Part shown: positions 26,078 to 35,400 of the stretch, piece after piece | How positions within the stretch are numbered: the first letter of the stretch is position 1 | Layout: each line of letters opens with the position of its first letter | The notes under the pieces: model-generated | What the model was told of the DNA's origin: nothing | Seen by the model: only the letters and a program-made list of their open reading frames with translations | Database searches by the model: none | Position numbers and translations under genes: made by a program | Assembly: GCA_001552895.1 (NCBI GenBank) | Contig: KQ959651.1 | Coordinates: 1 to 43,975 of the forward strand | Length of the DNA stretch: 43,975 nt | DNA from: Tissierellia bacterium KA00581 | Lineage (GTDB): Bacteria > Bacillota > Clostridia > Tissierellales > Peptoniphilaceae | Direction: 5' to 3'

Positions 26078-27047
26078 GCAACCTTTCTTTTATAAATTCA
26101 AAAGGCAAATCATTAACCTTTCCTACTAAAACAAGTCTTAGATTTTTTATTTCTACTTCTTTTGCAATCAAATATGCAAAAATAACTTCAGCTCCATAAT
26201 TTATAGAGTTAGTTTCTTTAATTAAATCCATTAAATAATCATCAACATATTTTTCAAAATTACTTAAAGAAGATGTATTTTTATACTCTTCAATTATTAA
26301 AGACAAAACTTTAGAAATACTAGATGATTTAAATTTAGTATTTAAAGTTTCTATTTCATTAAAGAATAGTGCTAAAATTTCATCTTTTTGAATTTCTCCA
26401 CCTTCTATTAAAGATTTTTCTAAAACTTCTTTAGATTGTTTTTGTCTTTTACATCTTATAAAAGTCCTTATATTAGTAAAATCAATCATAGCTTTAAAAT
26501 AATTTTCTATCATATTTAACTTAAATTCTTTAACAAGATCTAAAATATTTTTAAAACATTCTCTATCTAAAAATATATCAATATCTTGTGGGTCTTTAGA
26601 CTTTTCAAAAACATCTAGAGCCATTTTATAATATTTAGAAATATCTATATTTGAATCTAAAACTTTTTGTTTAAAATCTAATATTTCATTTTTGTCAAAT
26701 AGAGAATACATTGCATAAAAATCTTCATTTAGTAACTTTTCTTTAACACAAACTTTTAAATTATGATATAAATATTTAAATTGCAAACAATCGACTATAG
26801 ACTTTTCATTTGATAATTCAAAAACTTCTTTATAAGTTTTATTTAATGTATTAGATAAAATAGTTTCATAATTTTCTATTCTGTCTAATTTTGAAATTTC
26901 ACTAGAATAAGAAGTTTCGTTTAAAAACCTAATAGCTTCTTGTAAATCTTTACAATCGGCAAGTCTTTCAAACTGTTGTTTAGTAAGTAAGCTTTTTTCC
27001 AGATGACGAATCCTAACACTAGATTGGATAAAATTTTCTCTATCCAT
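26061..27047 (-). CDS. ntpC: V-type ATPase subunit C (subunit d-like, rotor-ring adaptor)
   Basis: A 328-residue, nearly all-helical protein of the V-ATPase C/AC39 family, which joins the central stalk to the membrane K ring. The N-terminal [12 protein letters not shown] and the C-terminal segment [19 protein letters not shown] are its recognisable conserved parts. Length and operon position (between E and F subunits) agree. Confidence 0.93.
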   Translation of the reverse strand: MDRENFIQSSVRIRHLEKSLLTKQQFERLADCKDLQEAIRFLNETSYSSEISKLDRIENYETILSNTLNKTYKEVFELSNEKSIVDCLQFKYLYHNLKVCVKEKLLNEDFYAMYSLFDKNEILDFKQKVLDSNIDISKYYKMALDVFEKSKDPQDIDIFLDRECFKNILDLVKEFKLNMIENYFKAMIDFTNIRTFIRCKRQKQSKEVLEKSLIEGGEIQKDEILALFFNEIETLNTKFKSSSISKVLSLIIEEYKNTSSLSNFEKYVDDYLMDLIKETNSINYGAEVIFAYLIAKEVEIKNLRLVLVGKVNDLPFEFIKERLREVYV

Positions 27048-27057
27048 AAAACACCTC

Positions 27058-27615
27058 CTAACTAAATAACATCTTTGCTATATCTTGTTCCAAATCTTCT
27101 TTTAAATTATCAATAATACTTGAAAATTCGTTGTTAAATAAAATTTTTCCATTTCTTAATGAAAATCCACTTAAAACAGTATCATCTGCAACTTTTATTC
27201 CAAATAAAGTTTCTTTTGCAAGGCTTTTTTCTTTTTCTGTAAGAAGAATTTCACTATCTTCTTTTACATCTAAAGATTTAAGTGCATTTTCAACATATTT
27301 CAAATATAAATCATGATCTATATCTTTTAGCTTTTCTTTTGCATTTTCCAAGACTTTATCTATAACATCTTGTTTAGCAACTAAAAGCTTATCTCTTGCG
27401 ACAAGTTTAGAGTTGGAAATCATTCTTTCTTTTGCTTGTTCTCCGTCAACTTTTGCCTTTTCCATAATTTTTTCCACTTGTCTAGCTACATCATTTTCTG
27501 TCTTTTCTTTAAGATTTTCAGAATCTTTTTTTGCTTTTTCAATTATCTTTTCAGCTTCTGATTCTGCATCTTTTAAAATTTCTTCTATAATATTATCTAA
27601 ATTGGACAATCTCAT
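27058..27615 (-). CDS. ntpE: V-type ATPase subunit E (peripheral stalk)
   Basis: A 185-residue peripheral stalk protein. Long N-terminal Glu/Lys-rich helices (residues ~8-75) form the coiled coil with subunit G, followed by a C-terminal globular domain. The ATG at 27615 is preferred over that at 27627 because AAGGAAG lies between them and would otherwise be inside the gene. An AU-only hairpin sits in the gap behind ntpK. Confidence 0.92.
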   Translation of the reverse strand: MRLSNLDNIIEEILKDAESEAEKIIEKAKKDSENLKEKTENDVARQVEKIMEKAKVDGEQAKERMISNSKLVARDKLLVAKQDVIDKVLENAKEKLKDIDHDLYLKYVENALKSLDVKEDSEILLTEKEKSLAKETLFGIKVADDTVLSGFSLRNGKILFNNEFSSIIDNLKEDLEQDIAKMLFS

Positions 27616-27652
27616 CACTTCCTTCATTAATTTGCTTTTTTAATTGAATTAA

Positions 27653-28165
<513 letters not shown>

Positions 28166-28181
28166 TTAGTTTTTAATAGAA

Positions 28182-30101
28182 TTATTTTACTTCTATATAT
28201 TTTTTCTTACTTCTAAAAGTATTAAATTTTTTTCCTCCACCTTCATAGAACTTACTAAAAAATTCTACATACATAAGTCTTGAAGTGTGTACATAAGCTG
28301 ATAAGTAGCTTAAAAATATATTAAATGATTGTGCAAATATAAAGAGTATAACTCCAAATATTATTCCAACAATTCCCGCATTTGCAAGCATCTTTACGAT
28401 TATATTTATGGCTATAGCTATAAATCCTCCTGCTAAGCCCAAAGCCATAAGTCTAAGATATGAAACGAAATCACCTATATATGAAGTTATTCCGTATAAT
28501 GAATAAAGTCCACCTGCAATTCTTGCAGGAATACTTTTTGCATCTCTTGCTCCAAATAATACTATTCCAATCATTCCAATTAACATAGTGTAAAATGAAA
28601 TTGTATTTTTATTTAAAATATAAACTATTACGGAAATCAATGTTAAAAACCACAAAAACACATCATAAAAAGCATCCAATGGTTTTCCATTTTTTATTAA
28701 TATATATGCTTTAACTAAAAGCCCAACTGCTAAATGAGCCGCTCCAAAAACTATTGAAAGCGTTAAAACAGTCATAAAATCTTTTGATGAATCTAAAACT
28801 TGAGTAGGAAGTTTAATCAAATCACCAAAGGCTGAACCATAAAGCAAGCCCCATATCATGGTAGATATACTAAGTGCAAAGAAAAATTTTAAAAACTTCT
28901 TTGTAGCATCATCAAATTTAAAAAATTTTAATGCAAATGCTGAACCTATAAACAAAATAAGTCCATATGCAAAATCGGCAACCATCATTCCAAAAAATAC
29001 CCAATAAAAAATTGATAATAAAAATGTTGGATCTATTTCATTGTATTTTGGAAGTGCATACATCTGAGTTACAGATTCAAACAAAGATGATATTTTATTA
29101 TTTTTTAAAATAATAGGAACTTCTGGATCATCTTTATCTACATCATTAATTTCTAAATATATTTTTGATTTTGAAACATTATCAACTGCCTTTTTAAAAT
29201 CTTCTTTTTTATCTTCTGGTATATATCCTTGGATAAGATCAAGTTTTTCAGTAGATTTAAAATTAGAAACTACTGTATTTCTTAATAAAGCATTTTGGTA
29301 ATATTCATAAAGACATTTCATCTCTAAAAGATTTTTAGTAAAATCAAAAACTTTTTTTCTTAAATCGATATTTTCTTTCTCTAAAGAAGAAATTCTATCT
29401 TTGATAGAATTTATTTCATCTTCAACGCTAGAATCAATATTTAAATTAACTTCAGTAAAAGAATTCATTCTTAAATTATCAATAGTTATTTCCTTTTCGT
29501 TATCATCAGTAAAAATAACTAGATATGCAATATTAGATTCAACTTCTATTTCTTCTAAATAAGTATGTTTTAAATCTTTAAGTACATTTTTAATTTTTTC
29601 TAAATTTCTAACACTAACATAACCCATAATAAAATGAACTTTCTTAAAACTTGAAAGTTTTCCTATCGGTTCCTGTATAGAAATCCAAGGAGTAAGTTCT
29701 TTTAGTTTTGCATTAAAATTAGAAATTTCTTGAACATTCTCTTCTATCTGTTTACTTAAATTATTAACCTTTTCATAATCAGATTTATAATCATAAGAAT
29801 TTGCCTTTTTCTCTAATTCTTCAAAACTATAAACTACCGGCCCTTTTTTAAGAGAATCTAGAATTTTTTCTTTTTCTTTAAATTTTTCTAAATATTCTAT
29901 CATCCATTGAAGCTTTGTTAAATCTTCGTTATAGGAATCTTCTTTAGACGAAATTATCAAATCTTTTAAATCTTCTTTGCATTTTTCAAATTTAGTTTTT
30001 GTAAAATTTACATAGCCAAATTTTTGAAGTTCTTCAAGTAATCGCTTTCTGTTTTCTTCCAATGCAAATAGATTAAATTTTTTCATTTTAACTATCGCCA
30101 T
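28182..30101 (-). CDS. ntpI: V-type ATPase subunit I (subunit a, stator)
   Basis: About 639 residues: a cytosolic N-terminal half with long coiled coils (to about residue 335), then a membrane half with seven or eight helices. The conserved arginine helix region near the end (Y-L-R-L-M-A-L-G-L-A-G-G) forms the ion half-channels against the K ring. The start is set at the ATG giving M-A-I-V-K-M-K-K, which matches the family N-terminus; a GTG two codons earlier (30107) and an ATG at 30086 are alternatives. It overlaps the end of ntpF. Confidence 0.93.
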   Translation of the reverse strand: MAIVKMKKFNLFALEENRKRLLEELQKFGYVNFTKTKFEKCKEDLKDLIISSKEDSYNEDLTKLQWMIEYLEKFKEKEKILDSLKKGPVVYSFEELEKKANSYDYKSDYEKVNNLSKQIEENVQEISNFNAKLKELTPWISIQEPIGKLSSFKKVHFIMGYVSVRNLEKIKNVLKDLKHTYLEEIEVESNIAYLVIFTDDNEKEITIDNLRMNSFTEVNLNIDSSVEDEINSIKDRISSLEKENIDLRKKVFDFTKNLLEMKCLYEYYQNALLRNTVVSNFKSTEKLDLIQGYIPEDKKEDFKKAVDNVSKSKIYLEINDVDKDDPEVPIILKNNKISSLFESVTQMYALPKYNEIDPTFLLSIFYWVFFGMMVADFAYGLILFIGSAFALKFFKFDDATKKFLKFFFALSISTMIWGLLYGSAFGDLIKLPTQVLDSSKDFMTVLTLSIVFGAAHLAVGLLVKAYILIKNGKPLDAFYDVFLWFLTLISVIVYILNKNTISFYTMLIGMIGIVLFGARDAKSIPARIAGGLYSLYGITSYIGDFVSYLRLMALGLAGGFIAIAINIIVKMLANAGIVGIIFGVILFIFAQSFNIFLSYLSAYVHTSRLMYVEFFSKFYEGGGKKFNTFRSKKKYIEVK

Positions 30102-30414
30102 TTGCACTCACGATCCTCTCTACTATTGAATTAACCACAGATTCTAATTTTGATTTGTCCACAGACTCAATTAGTGAAACTTCCTGTTGTGCTTTTTCAA
30201 TTATAGGCTTTGATAACATTTCGCCTTCATTTTTAAAGCTAAACATCAGATTGTTAGCTTTTTTCTTAGCTTCTTGTAAAGCATCATCAAAAAGTTTTTC
30301 ACAATCTTTGTGTGATTTCTTTTTTAAAGAAATAGCCTCTTTATTTGCCGAATCAATAATAGAGCTTGCTTTGAGTTCTGCTTCTTTAACTCTTTTTATA
30401 GCATCAGTAGTCAT
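30088..30414 (-). CDS. ntpF: V-type ATPase subunit G/H (peripheral stalk, NtpF)
   Basis: A 108-residue, all-helical, Lys/Glu/Ala-rich protein typical of the G (AhaH/NtpF) subunit, which pairs with subunit E as the peripheral stalk. It is the first gene of the operon. AGGAGG lies 7 nt before the ATG. The assignment rests on coiled-coil composition, size and the canonical F-I-K-E-C-G-A-B-D order. Confidence 0.88.
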   Translation of the reverse strand: MTTDAIKRVKEAELKASSIIDSANKEAISLKKKSHKDCEKLFDDALQEAKKKANNLMFSFKNEGEMLSKPIIEKAQQEVSLIESVDKSKLESVVNSIVERIVSANGDS

Positions 30415-30599
30415 TCCATCACCTCCTAATATTTCGATATAGATTTATAAGATTAAAATAGGTAACATTTTCATATGCTTAAAAAAATTTTTTTTAATCA
30501 AAATGCTAAAATTTACAATTTAAAGTAACATTAAATATTGTTTCAAAAATAAATTAGCAAAAAAAATTAAAAATCTTCCCCCATTTTAATTACATCTTT

Positions 30600-30627
30600 A
30601 TTATACACTTTTTTTAAAATTTTGCAA
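30600..30627 (-). promoter_or_regulatory. promoter of the V-ATPase operon
   Basis: TTGCAA (30622-30627), 16 nt, TATAAT (30600-30605) on the minus strand. It predicts a leader of about 180 nt before ntpF, AT-rich and without a recognised riboswitch. Confidence 0.6.
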
Positions 30628-30669
30628 GTATTTTATTTAAAAAAAATATTTTTTTTTAAATAAAAAACG

Positions 30670-30698
30670 TTGACATAAAAATTTATTATTATTAAAAT
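30670..30698 (+). promoter_or_regulatory. orphan plus-strand promoter-like sequence
   Basis: TTGACA (30670-30675), 17 nt, TAAAAT (30693-30698) on the plus strand, pointing at no plus-strand gene. The next hairpin at 30838-30866 would end a transcript of roughly 160 nt. See findings. The rest of 30415-30875 is AT-rich, with no gene seen. Confidence 0.35.
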
Positions 30699-30837
30699 AA
30701 TAATCTCTTATAAAAATTAAATAATAAATTATTTTTTATTTACCCAAAAAACAATTAATATAGCATTTTTTGCTTTTTAAGTATTTGCATTTATCTTTGT
30801 AGTATAAAAATTATTTAAAATATATTTTTATATAAAA

Positions 30838-30866
30838 AATACCAAAACAAAAAATGTTTTGGTATT
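30838..30866. terminator. terminator downstream of the Mrp-type ATPase gene
   Basis: Perfect stem AATACCAAAACA / TGTTTTGGTATT with a 5-nt loop and A/T-rich flanks on both sides. It lies just after the stop of the minus-strand Mrp gene. Confidence 0.8.
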
Positions 30867-30875
30867 TTAAAAAAT

Positions 30876-31712
30876 TTATTCTAATCTTTCTATTGCATCT
30901 AGTATATCATTTAATGGTTGTGTATCTAATTTTTCAACTTCTCCTTCATCAACCATTAATGGTGTATTTTTATCTAGAGGAATTTTAGCTACATTTGTAA
31001 GTCCAAATTTTCTTGATATGTAAGGTAAATCACTTTCTCCAAAAATATTTATTTTTTCATTACAACATGGGCAAACAAAATAACTCATATTTTCTACAAT
31101 TCCTATTATAGGTACGTTCATCATTCTAGCCATTTTAACAGCTTTTTCAACAATCATTGATACCAAATCTTGTGGTGATGTTACTATTATTATTCCTGCA
31201 ACTGGTAGTGATTGAAAAACTGTTAAAGGAACATCTCCTGTTCCAGGTGGCATATCAACAAACATATAATCAACATTTTCCCAAACGACATCACTCCAAA
31301 ATTGTTTTATAACTCCAGCTATTACTGGTCCACGCCATATTACTGGATCTGTTTCTTTTTCAAGTAAAAGATTTATGCTCATTATTTTTATTCCATTTTC
31401 ACTTCTGCATGGAATTATCCCTCTTTCGTCTATTTTAGCTTTAGAATCAACTCCAAAAGATTTTGGTATAGATGGTCCTGTTACATCAGCATCTAATATG
31501 GCAACATCTTTTTTTCTTTTCATCATACCGCTAGCAAGCATAGATGTAACTAAAGATTTTCCAACTCCACCTTTACCACTTATAACTGCAATTACTTTTT
31601 TTACATCACTAAATTGATTTTGTTCTAAAAGCATACTTTCAAATTCTTCAGAAACTCCACAAGTTCCAGCACTTGCACAGCCGGAACATCCAGAAGAACT
31701 ACATCCACTCAT
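30876..31712 (-). CDS. Mrp/NBP35-type iron-sulfur carrier P-loop ATPase
   Basis: A 278-residue deviant-Walker ATPase of the Mrp/NBP35 group, thought to hold and pass on Fe-S clusters. The P-loop is S-G-K-G-G-V-G-K-S near residue 46, and D-M-P-P-G-T-G-D near residue 153 is the Mrp signature. A C-P-C-C pair near residue 218 bridges the dimer cluster. The N-terminus is cysteine-rich (five Cys in the first 18 residues), as in NBP35-like proteins, where it binds a further cluster. It follows the ABC exporter genes by 9 nt in one operon, which is an unusual pairing. Confidence 0.93.
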   Translation of the reverse strand: MSGCSSSGCSGCASAGTCGVSEEFESMLLEQNQFSDVKKVIAVISGKGGVGKSLVTSMLASGMMKRKKDVAILDADVTGPSIPKSFGVDSKAKIDERGIIPCRSENGIKIMSINLLLEKETDPVIWRGPVIAGVIKQFWSDVVWENVDYMFVDMPPGTGDVPLTVFQSLPVAGIIIVTSPQDLVSMIVEKAVKMARMMNVPIIGIVENMSYFVCPCCNEKINIFGESDLPYISRKFGLTNVAKIPLDKNTPLMVDEGEVEKLDTQPLNDILDAIERLE

Positions 31713-31721
31713 AATAACCTC

Positions 31722-33479
31722 CTAAATTTTTAATTCTTCTGATATATACATTTTATAGTATATACCTTTTTTATTTAATAATTCAATATGTGTACCCTTT
31801 TCAATAATATTTCCGTTTTCAATTAAAACAATTAAATCACAATCTCTTATAGTAGAGAGCCTATGTGCAACTATAATAGATGTTTTATTTTTTAAAATAT
31901 TTTTCATTTTGCTTTGTATAATTTTTTCTGTTTCAGTATCAATAGAAGAAGTTGCTTCATCAAGTACTAAAAGCTTTGGTTTTTTTATAAGCGCTCTTGC
32001 AAAAGAAATTAATTGTTTTTGTCCGTTAGATAGATTATACCCATTTTCTCCTATTATTGTATCAATTCCATTAGGTAAATTTTTTATAAATTCATCTATT
32101 CCAAGCAATTTACAAGTTTGTAAAATTTCCATATCGCTAGCATTTTCATTTCCAAATTTTATATTTTCTTTTATAGAAATTGAAAATAATTGTGGTTTTT
32201 GCAACACATATCCTAAATTATCATAGAGAAATTCTTTATTTATATTATCATATTCTATATTATTTAGATAAATTTTTCCACTTGTTGGTTTATAAAATTT
32301 ACAAATTAAGTTTACAATCGTAGATTTACCACTACCTGTAGATCCGATAAAAGCTACACTTTGTCCTTCTTTTATTTCTAAGTTAAAATTTTTTAAAATA
32401 AGTTTTTCATCATCTTGATAGTGAAAACTTACATTTTCAAATTTTATATTACATAAAAATTCTTTGTTTTCAGATAAATATGTTGTATTTTTTTTCTTAT
32501 CTTCAGAAGATAAAATTTGAACTATTCTTTCTGCAGATGCTTGTGCAGATTTTAAATCTGAAAAAATCTGTGCAATCAATCTAAGTGGTTCAAAAAGTTG
32601 CATACTATAAGTTAAAAAGCTTAAAAAAGCTCCATAACTCATCATGTTATTCATAACAGTAATAGCAGAGTAATTAAAGACAAATCCAACTGCTATACTT
32701 GCAATAAACATAATCATAGGTACATATATAGATGCTATAAATATAGAATTTAAACTATTTTTTCTATATGCCCTATTATATTTTTCAAACTCTTTTATTT
32801 TTCTATTTTCTATACCTAATGCTTTTATAGTCTTTATATACGTTACAGATTCTGTATAACTTTTTATTATGTTAGAATTATATTTTCTTACCTTTCGTTG
32901 ATATTTTAAAATCTTTTTTTGAAAAAATAAACTTATTATATATACAATCGGAGAAATTATAAACAACATAATTGTTAATTTAAAACTTAAATACAACATA
33001 ATAATTATTGAAATTATAACTACAATAACGCTATATAAACCATCCATAATGGACCAGCTAAAAACTTCACTAAGCTTTTGTATATCTGATGTAAGTCTTG
33101 TTATAAGTTCGGCTGTTTCATAATTTTTTATAGTTGTTATAGAAAATTTTTCAATTTTTTTAAAAAGCTGTTTTCTAATTTGCATAGAAATCTCATATTC
33201 AAACTTACCACCTAAGACATAAAAATTATAAATAGTATATGTTCCAAGAAGAACTGCTATCATAAAAAGTACACTTGCTATCGCAAAACCCTTTAAATTT
33301 CTATTTATTATAAATATATCTGTTAAAAGTTTTATACCAAGAGGCGCAACAGATTGAATAAGTGAAGACATCACTATAATAAAAAACAAAATATATATTT
33401 TTTTTCTTTCTATTTTATAGAAGTTAAATAACTTTCTAAATACATTTATATCTATATTTTTTTTATTTTTCATTTTCAA
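31722..33479 (-). CDS. ABC exporter half-transporter, second subunit
   Basis: A 585-residue fusion of six membrane helices (to about residue 310) and an ATPase domain. Walker A is G-S-T-G-S-G-K-S at 379-386, the signature is L-S-N-G-Q (483-487) instead of LSGGQ, and Walker B L-V-L-D-E carries the catalytic Glu508. The switch histidine is in V-A-H-R-L-S. With its upstream partner it would form a heterodimeric multidrug- or peptide-type exporter. The TTG start at 33479 is kept because AAGGA lies 8 nt upstream; an ATG at 33473 has poor spacing. Both overlap the end of the first subunit gene. Confidence 0.92.
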   Translation of the reverse strand: MKMKNKKNIDINVFRKLFNFYKIERKKIYILFFIIVMSSLIQSVAPLGIKLLTDIFIINRNLKGFAIASVLFMIAVLLGTYTIYNFYVLGGKFEYEISMQIRKQLFKKIEKFSITTIKNYETAELITRLTSDIQKLSEVFSWSIMDGLYSVIVVIISIIIMLYLSFKLTIMLFIISPIVYIISLFFQKKILKYQRKVRKYNSNIIKSYTESVTYIKTIKALGIENRKIKEFEKYNRAYRKNSLNSIFIASIYVPMIMFIASIAVGFVFNYSAITVMNNMMSYGAFLSFLTYSMQLFEPLRLIAQIFSDLKSAQASAERIVQILSSEDKKKNTTYLSENKEFLCNIKFENVSFHYQDDEKLILKNFNLEIKEGQSVAFIGSTGSGKSTIVNLICKFYKPTSGKIYLNNIEYDNINKEFLYDNLGYVLQKPQLFSISIKENIKFGNENASDMEILQTCKLLGIDEFIKNLPNGIDTIIGENGYNLSNGQKQLISFARALIKKPKLLVLDEATSSIDTETEKIIQSKMKNILKNKTSIIVAHRLSTIRDCDLIVLIENGNIIEKGTHIELLNKKGIYYKMYISEELKI

Positions 33480-35256
33480 TATTATATTCCTTACTTTGTA
33501 TTTCGCTTATTTTACTATAAATTCCATTTAGCTTTAGTAATTGTTCATTATTTCCCATTTCAACGATTTTTCCTTTATCCATAACGATAATTTTATCACA
33601 TGAATTTATAGTTGAAACACGATGTGAAATAATAATAGAAGTAAAATCTTTATTCATAGATTTTAAAGCATTATTTATTTTAAGATCTGTATTCATATCG
33701 ACAGCACTTAAACTATCATCTAAAATTAAAACTTCAAACGGTTTTAAAAGCCCTCTTGCTATTGAAAGTCTTTGTTTTTGACCACCAGATAAGTTAGCAC
33801 CATTATCTATAACCATAGTTTCATAACCAGATGTAAAATTTAAAATTTCATCATGAATAAATGCAGTTTTTGTAGCTTCATATACTTTATCTTTAGAAAT
33901 TTTTTTATCTGTAATTCTAATATTTTCAAGTATAGATAAATTAAATAGTTCACTTTCTTGCAAAACTAAAGATATTTTTTCTCTTAAATATTTTTTATTT
34001 ATATCATTGATATTAACACCATCTATTAAAATTTCACCACTAGTTGGCTTAAAAAATCCAAGAAGTAAATACATAAGCATACTTTTACCACTAGCAGTTG
34101 AGCCAATAATACCTAAACTTTCTTTTGCATTTAAAGTAAAGTTTATGTTTTCTAAAATTAAATTATCTAAAATTTTTAAACTTACATTTTTAAATTCTAT
34201 ATTTTTAGAAAATTTGATACAAGCTACTCCTTTTTTATAATCTTCCTCTTTTAAATCTAAAATTTCAAAGATTCTAAAAATTGAAACTTTTGCTTTTGCC
34301 ATATCACTAAGAAGTTGTCCTATCTGTCTAATAGGCCAAATAATCATATTTATATATATAACAAAAGCAATCAAATCCCCAAAATTCATATTACCTTTAA
34401 TAGTTTCATATCCACCAACAATTAAAACTACGCCAAGTTGAAAATAAGTTAAAAAATCATTGATAGCTCTAAATTTAGAGAAAGTCTTCATTAATTTATT
34501 TTGAGTTAAATTAAATTCATTATTTTTTTTATTAAATATATCTAATATATATTTTTCTTTATTAAAAGCTTTTACAACTCTTATATTAAAAAGTACCTCT
34601 TTTATAAAAACAAAAAGACTAGCCTCTGTTTCATCAGTTTTTTTAAAAATCAAACTCATCTTTTTATAAAAAATATAAGATAAAATTGAAATTAAAAAAC
34701 AAGAGCTTATACTTATAAAAGCAAGCTTAAAATTTATTAACGACATCATGATTACAACTAAAAATATAGTAGCAAAAGAACCAAAAGCATTTACAAGCTG
34801 AACAGAAAAAAGCTTTCTTACCGTTTCAACATCAGAAGAACTTCTTTGAATCAAATCCCCTGTTAAATATTCATTAAGACATCTTATATCAAGCTTTAAA
34901 AATTTATTGTATATTTTTTCTTTCATATTATAAATTAAGTTTTCACAAGCAAGATTAGAATAAAAATTTCTTAAAAAAATAAAAATACAGCTTATTAAAG
35001 TCAAAATAACAATAATAATCGCCAAAATATAAATATTATTTCTTAAAAACTCTCTATCTCCTAAAATTTCAAAAATATCTTTTAAAATCTTATATTTATA
35101 TCCTTTATTACCTATAATCGAATCTATCGTAACCATAACAACTATTGGAGTAAGACCCGAAAAAATTTGAATAAAAATTGTAGAAATCATCGACAATATA
35201 TATGTAAATCTATTATTTTTTAAAATTTTCCAAAAAAGTTTTATCTCAGACAACAT
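33463..35256 (-). CDS. ABC exporter half-transporter, first subunit (degenerate ATP site)
   Basis: A 597-residue membrane-plus-ATPase protein. Walker A is G-S-T-A-S-G-K-S (385-392) and the signature L-S-G-G-Q (489-493) is intact, but Walker B reads I-L-D-D-S: Asp514 replaces the catalytic glutamate. This is the usual mark of the degenerate half of a heterodimeric exporter of the TM287/288, BmrCD or LmrCD type. The substrate is not predictable. AGAGGTGAT precedes the ATG. It is first in an operon with the partner subunit and the Mrp-type ATPase. Confidence 0.92.
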   Translation of the reverse strand: MLSEIKLFWKILKNNRFTYILSMISTIFIQIFSGLTPIVVMVTIDSIIGNKGYKYKILKDIFEILGDREFLRNNIYILAIIIVILTLISCIFIFLRNFYSNLACENLIYNMKEKIYNKFLKLDIRCLNEYLTGDLIQRSSSDVETVRKLFSVQLVNAFGSFATIFLVVIMMSLINFKLAFISISSCFLISILSYIFYKKMSLIFKKTDETEASLFVFIKEVLFNIRVVKAFNKEKYILDIFNKKNNEFNLTQNKLMKTFSKFRAINDFLTYFQLGVVLIVGGYETIKGNMNFGDLIAFVIYINMIIWPIRQIGQLLSDMAKAKVSIFRIFEILDLKEEDYKKGVACIKFSKNIEFKNVSLKILDNLILENINFTLNAKESLGIIGSTASGKSMLMYLLLGFFKPTSGEILIDGVNINDINKKYLREKISLVLQESELFNLSILENIRITDKKISKDKVYEATKTAFIHDEILNFTSGYETMVIDNGANLSGGQKQRLSIARGLLKPFEVLILDDSLSAVDMNTDLKINNALKSMNKDFTSIIISHRVSTINSCDKIIVMDKGKIVEMGNNEQLLKLNGIYSKISEIQSKEYNIENEK

Positions 35257-35283
35257 ATCACCTCTTAAAAATTATCAATATAT

Positions 35284-35312
35284 ATTTTAACCTAATTTTA
35301 AAAAAAAGACAA
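35284..35312 (-). promoter_or_regulatory. promoter of the ABC exporter/Mrp operon
   Basis: TTGTCT (35307-35312), 17 nt, TAAAAT (35284-35289) on the minus strand. It diverges from the lipoprotein-cluster promoter, with the two -35 boxes 28 nt apart. Confidence 0.5.
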
Positions 35313-35340
35313 ATTTTTTTAAAAAATTTAAAAAAAAGCA

Positions 35341-35371
35341 TTGACTTCATATATATATATATATATATAAT
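35341..35371 (+). promoter_or_regulatory. promoter with an (AT)10 repeat as spacer
   Basis: TTGACT (35341-35346) and TATAAT (35366-35371) on the plus strand with a 19-nt spacer consisting mainly of AT units. A TATATA at 35364-35369 would give 17 nt. It precedes the membrane protein/lipoprotein cluster by about 30 nt. Confidence 0.6.
35349..35369. repeat. AT dinucleotide microsatellite
   Basis: Ten AT units plus one A, uninterrupted, inside a promoter spacer. A tract of this kind is prone to slipped-strand change in copy number. Confidence 0.85.
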
Positions 35372-35400
35372 AAAGCTATAATTAACTTTAGGAGGAAAAA

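Noticed and set aside
27628-27652. Terminator between ntpK and ntpE
   Set aside because: The hairpin is made only of A-U pairs apart from one G-C and has a bulge, with no proper T run. It may stabilise the ntpK message but would not stop transcription of an operon whose later genes are essential to the complex.
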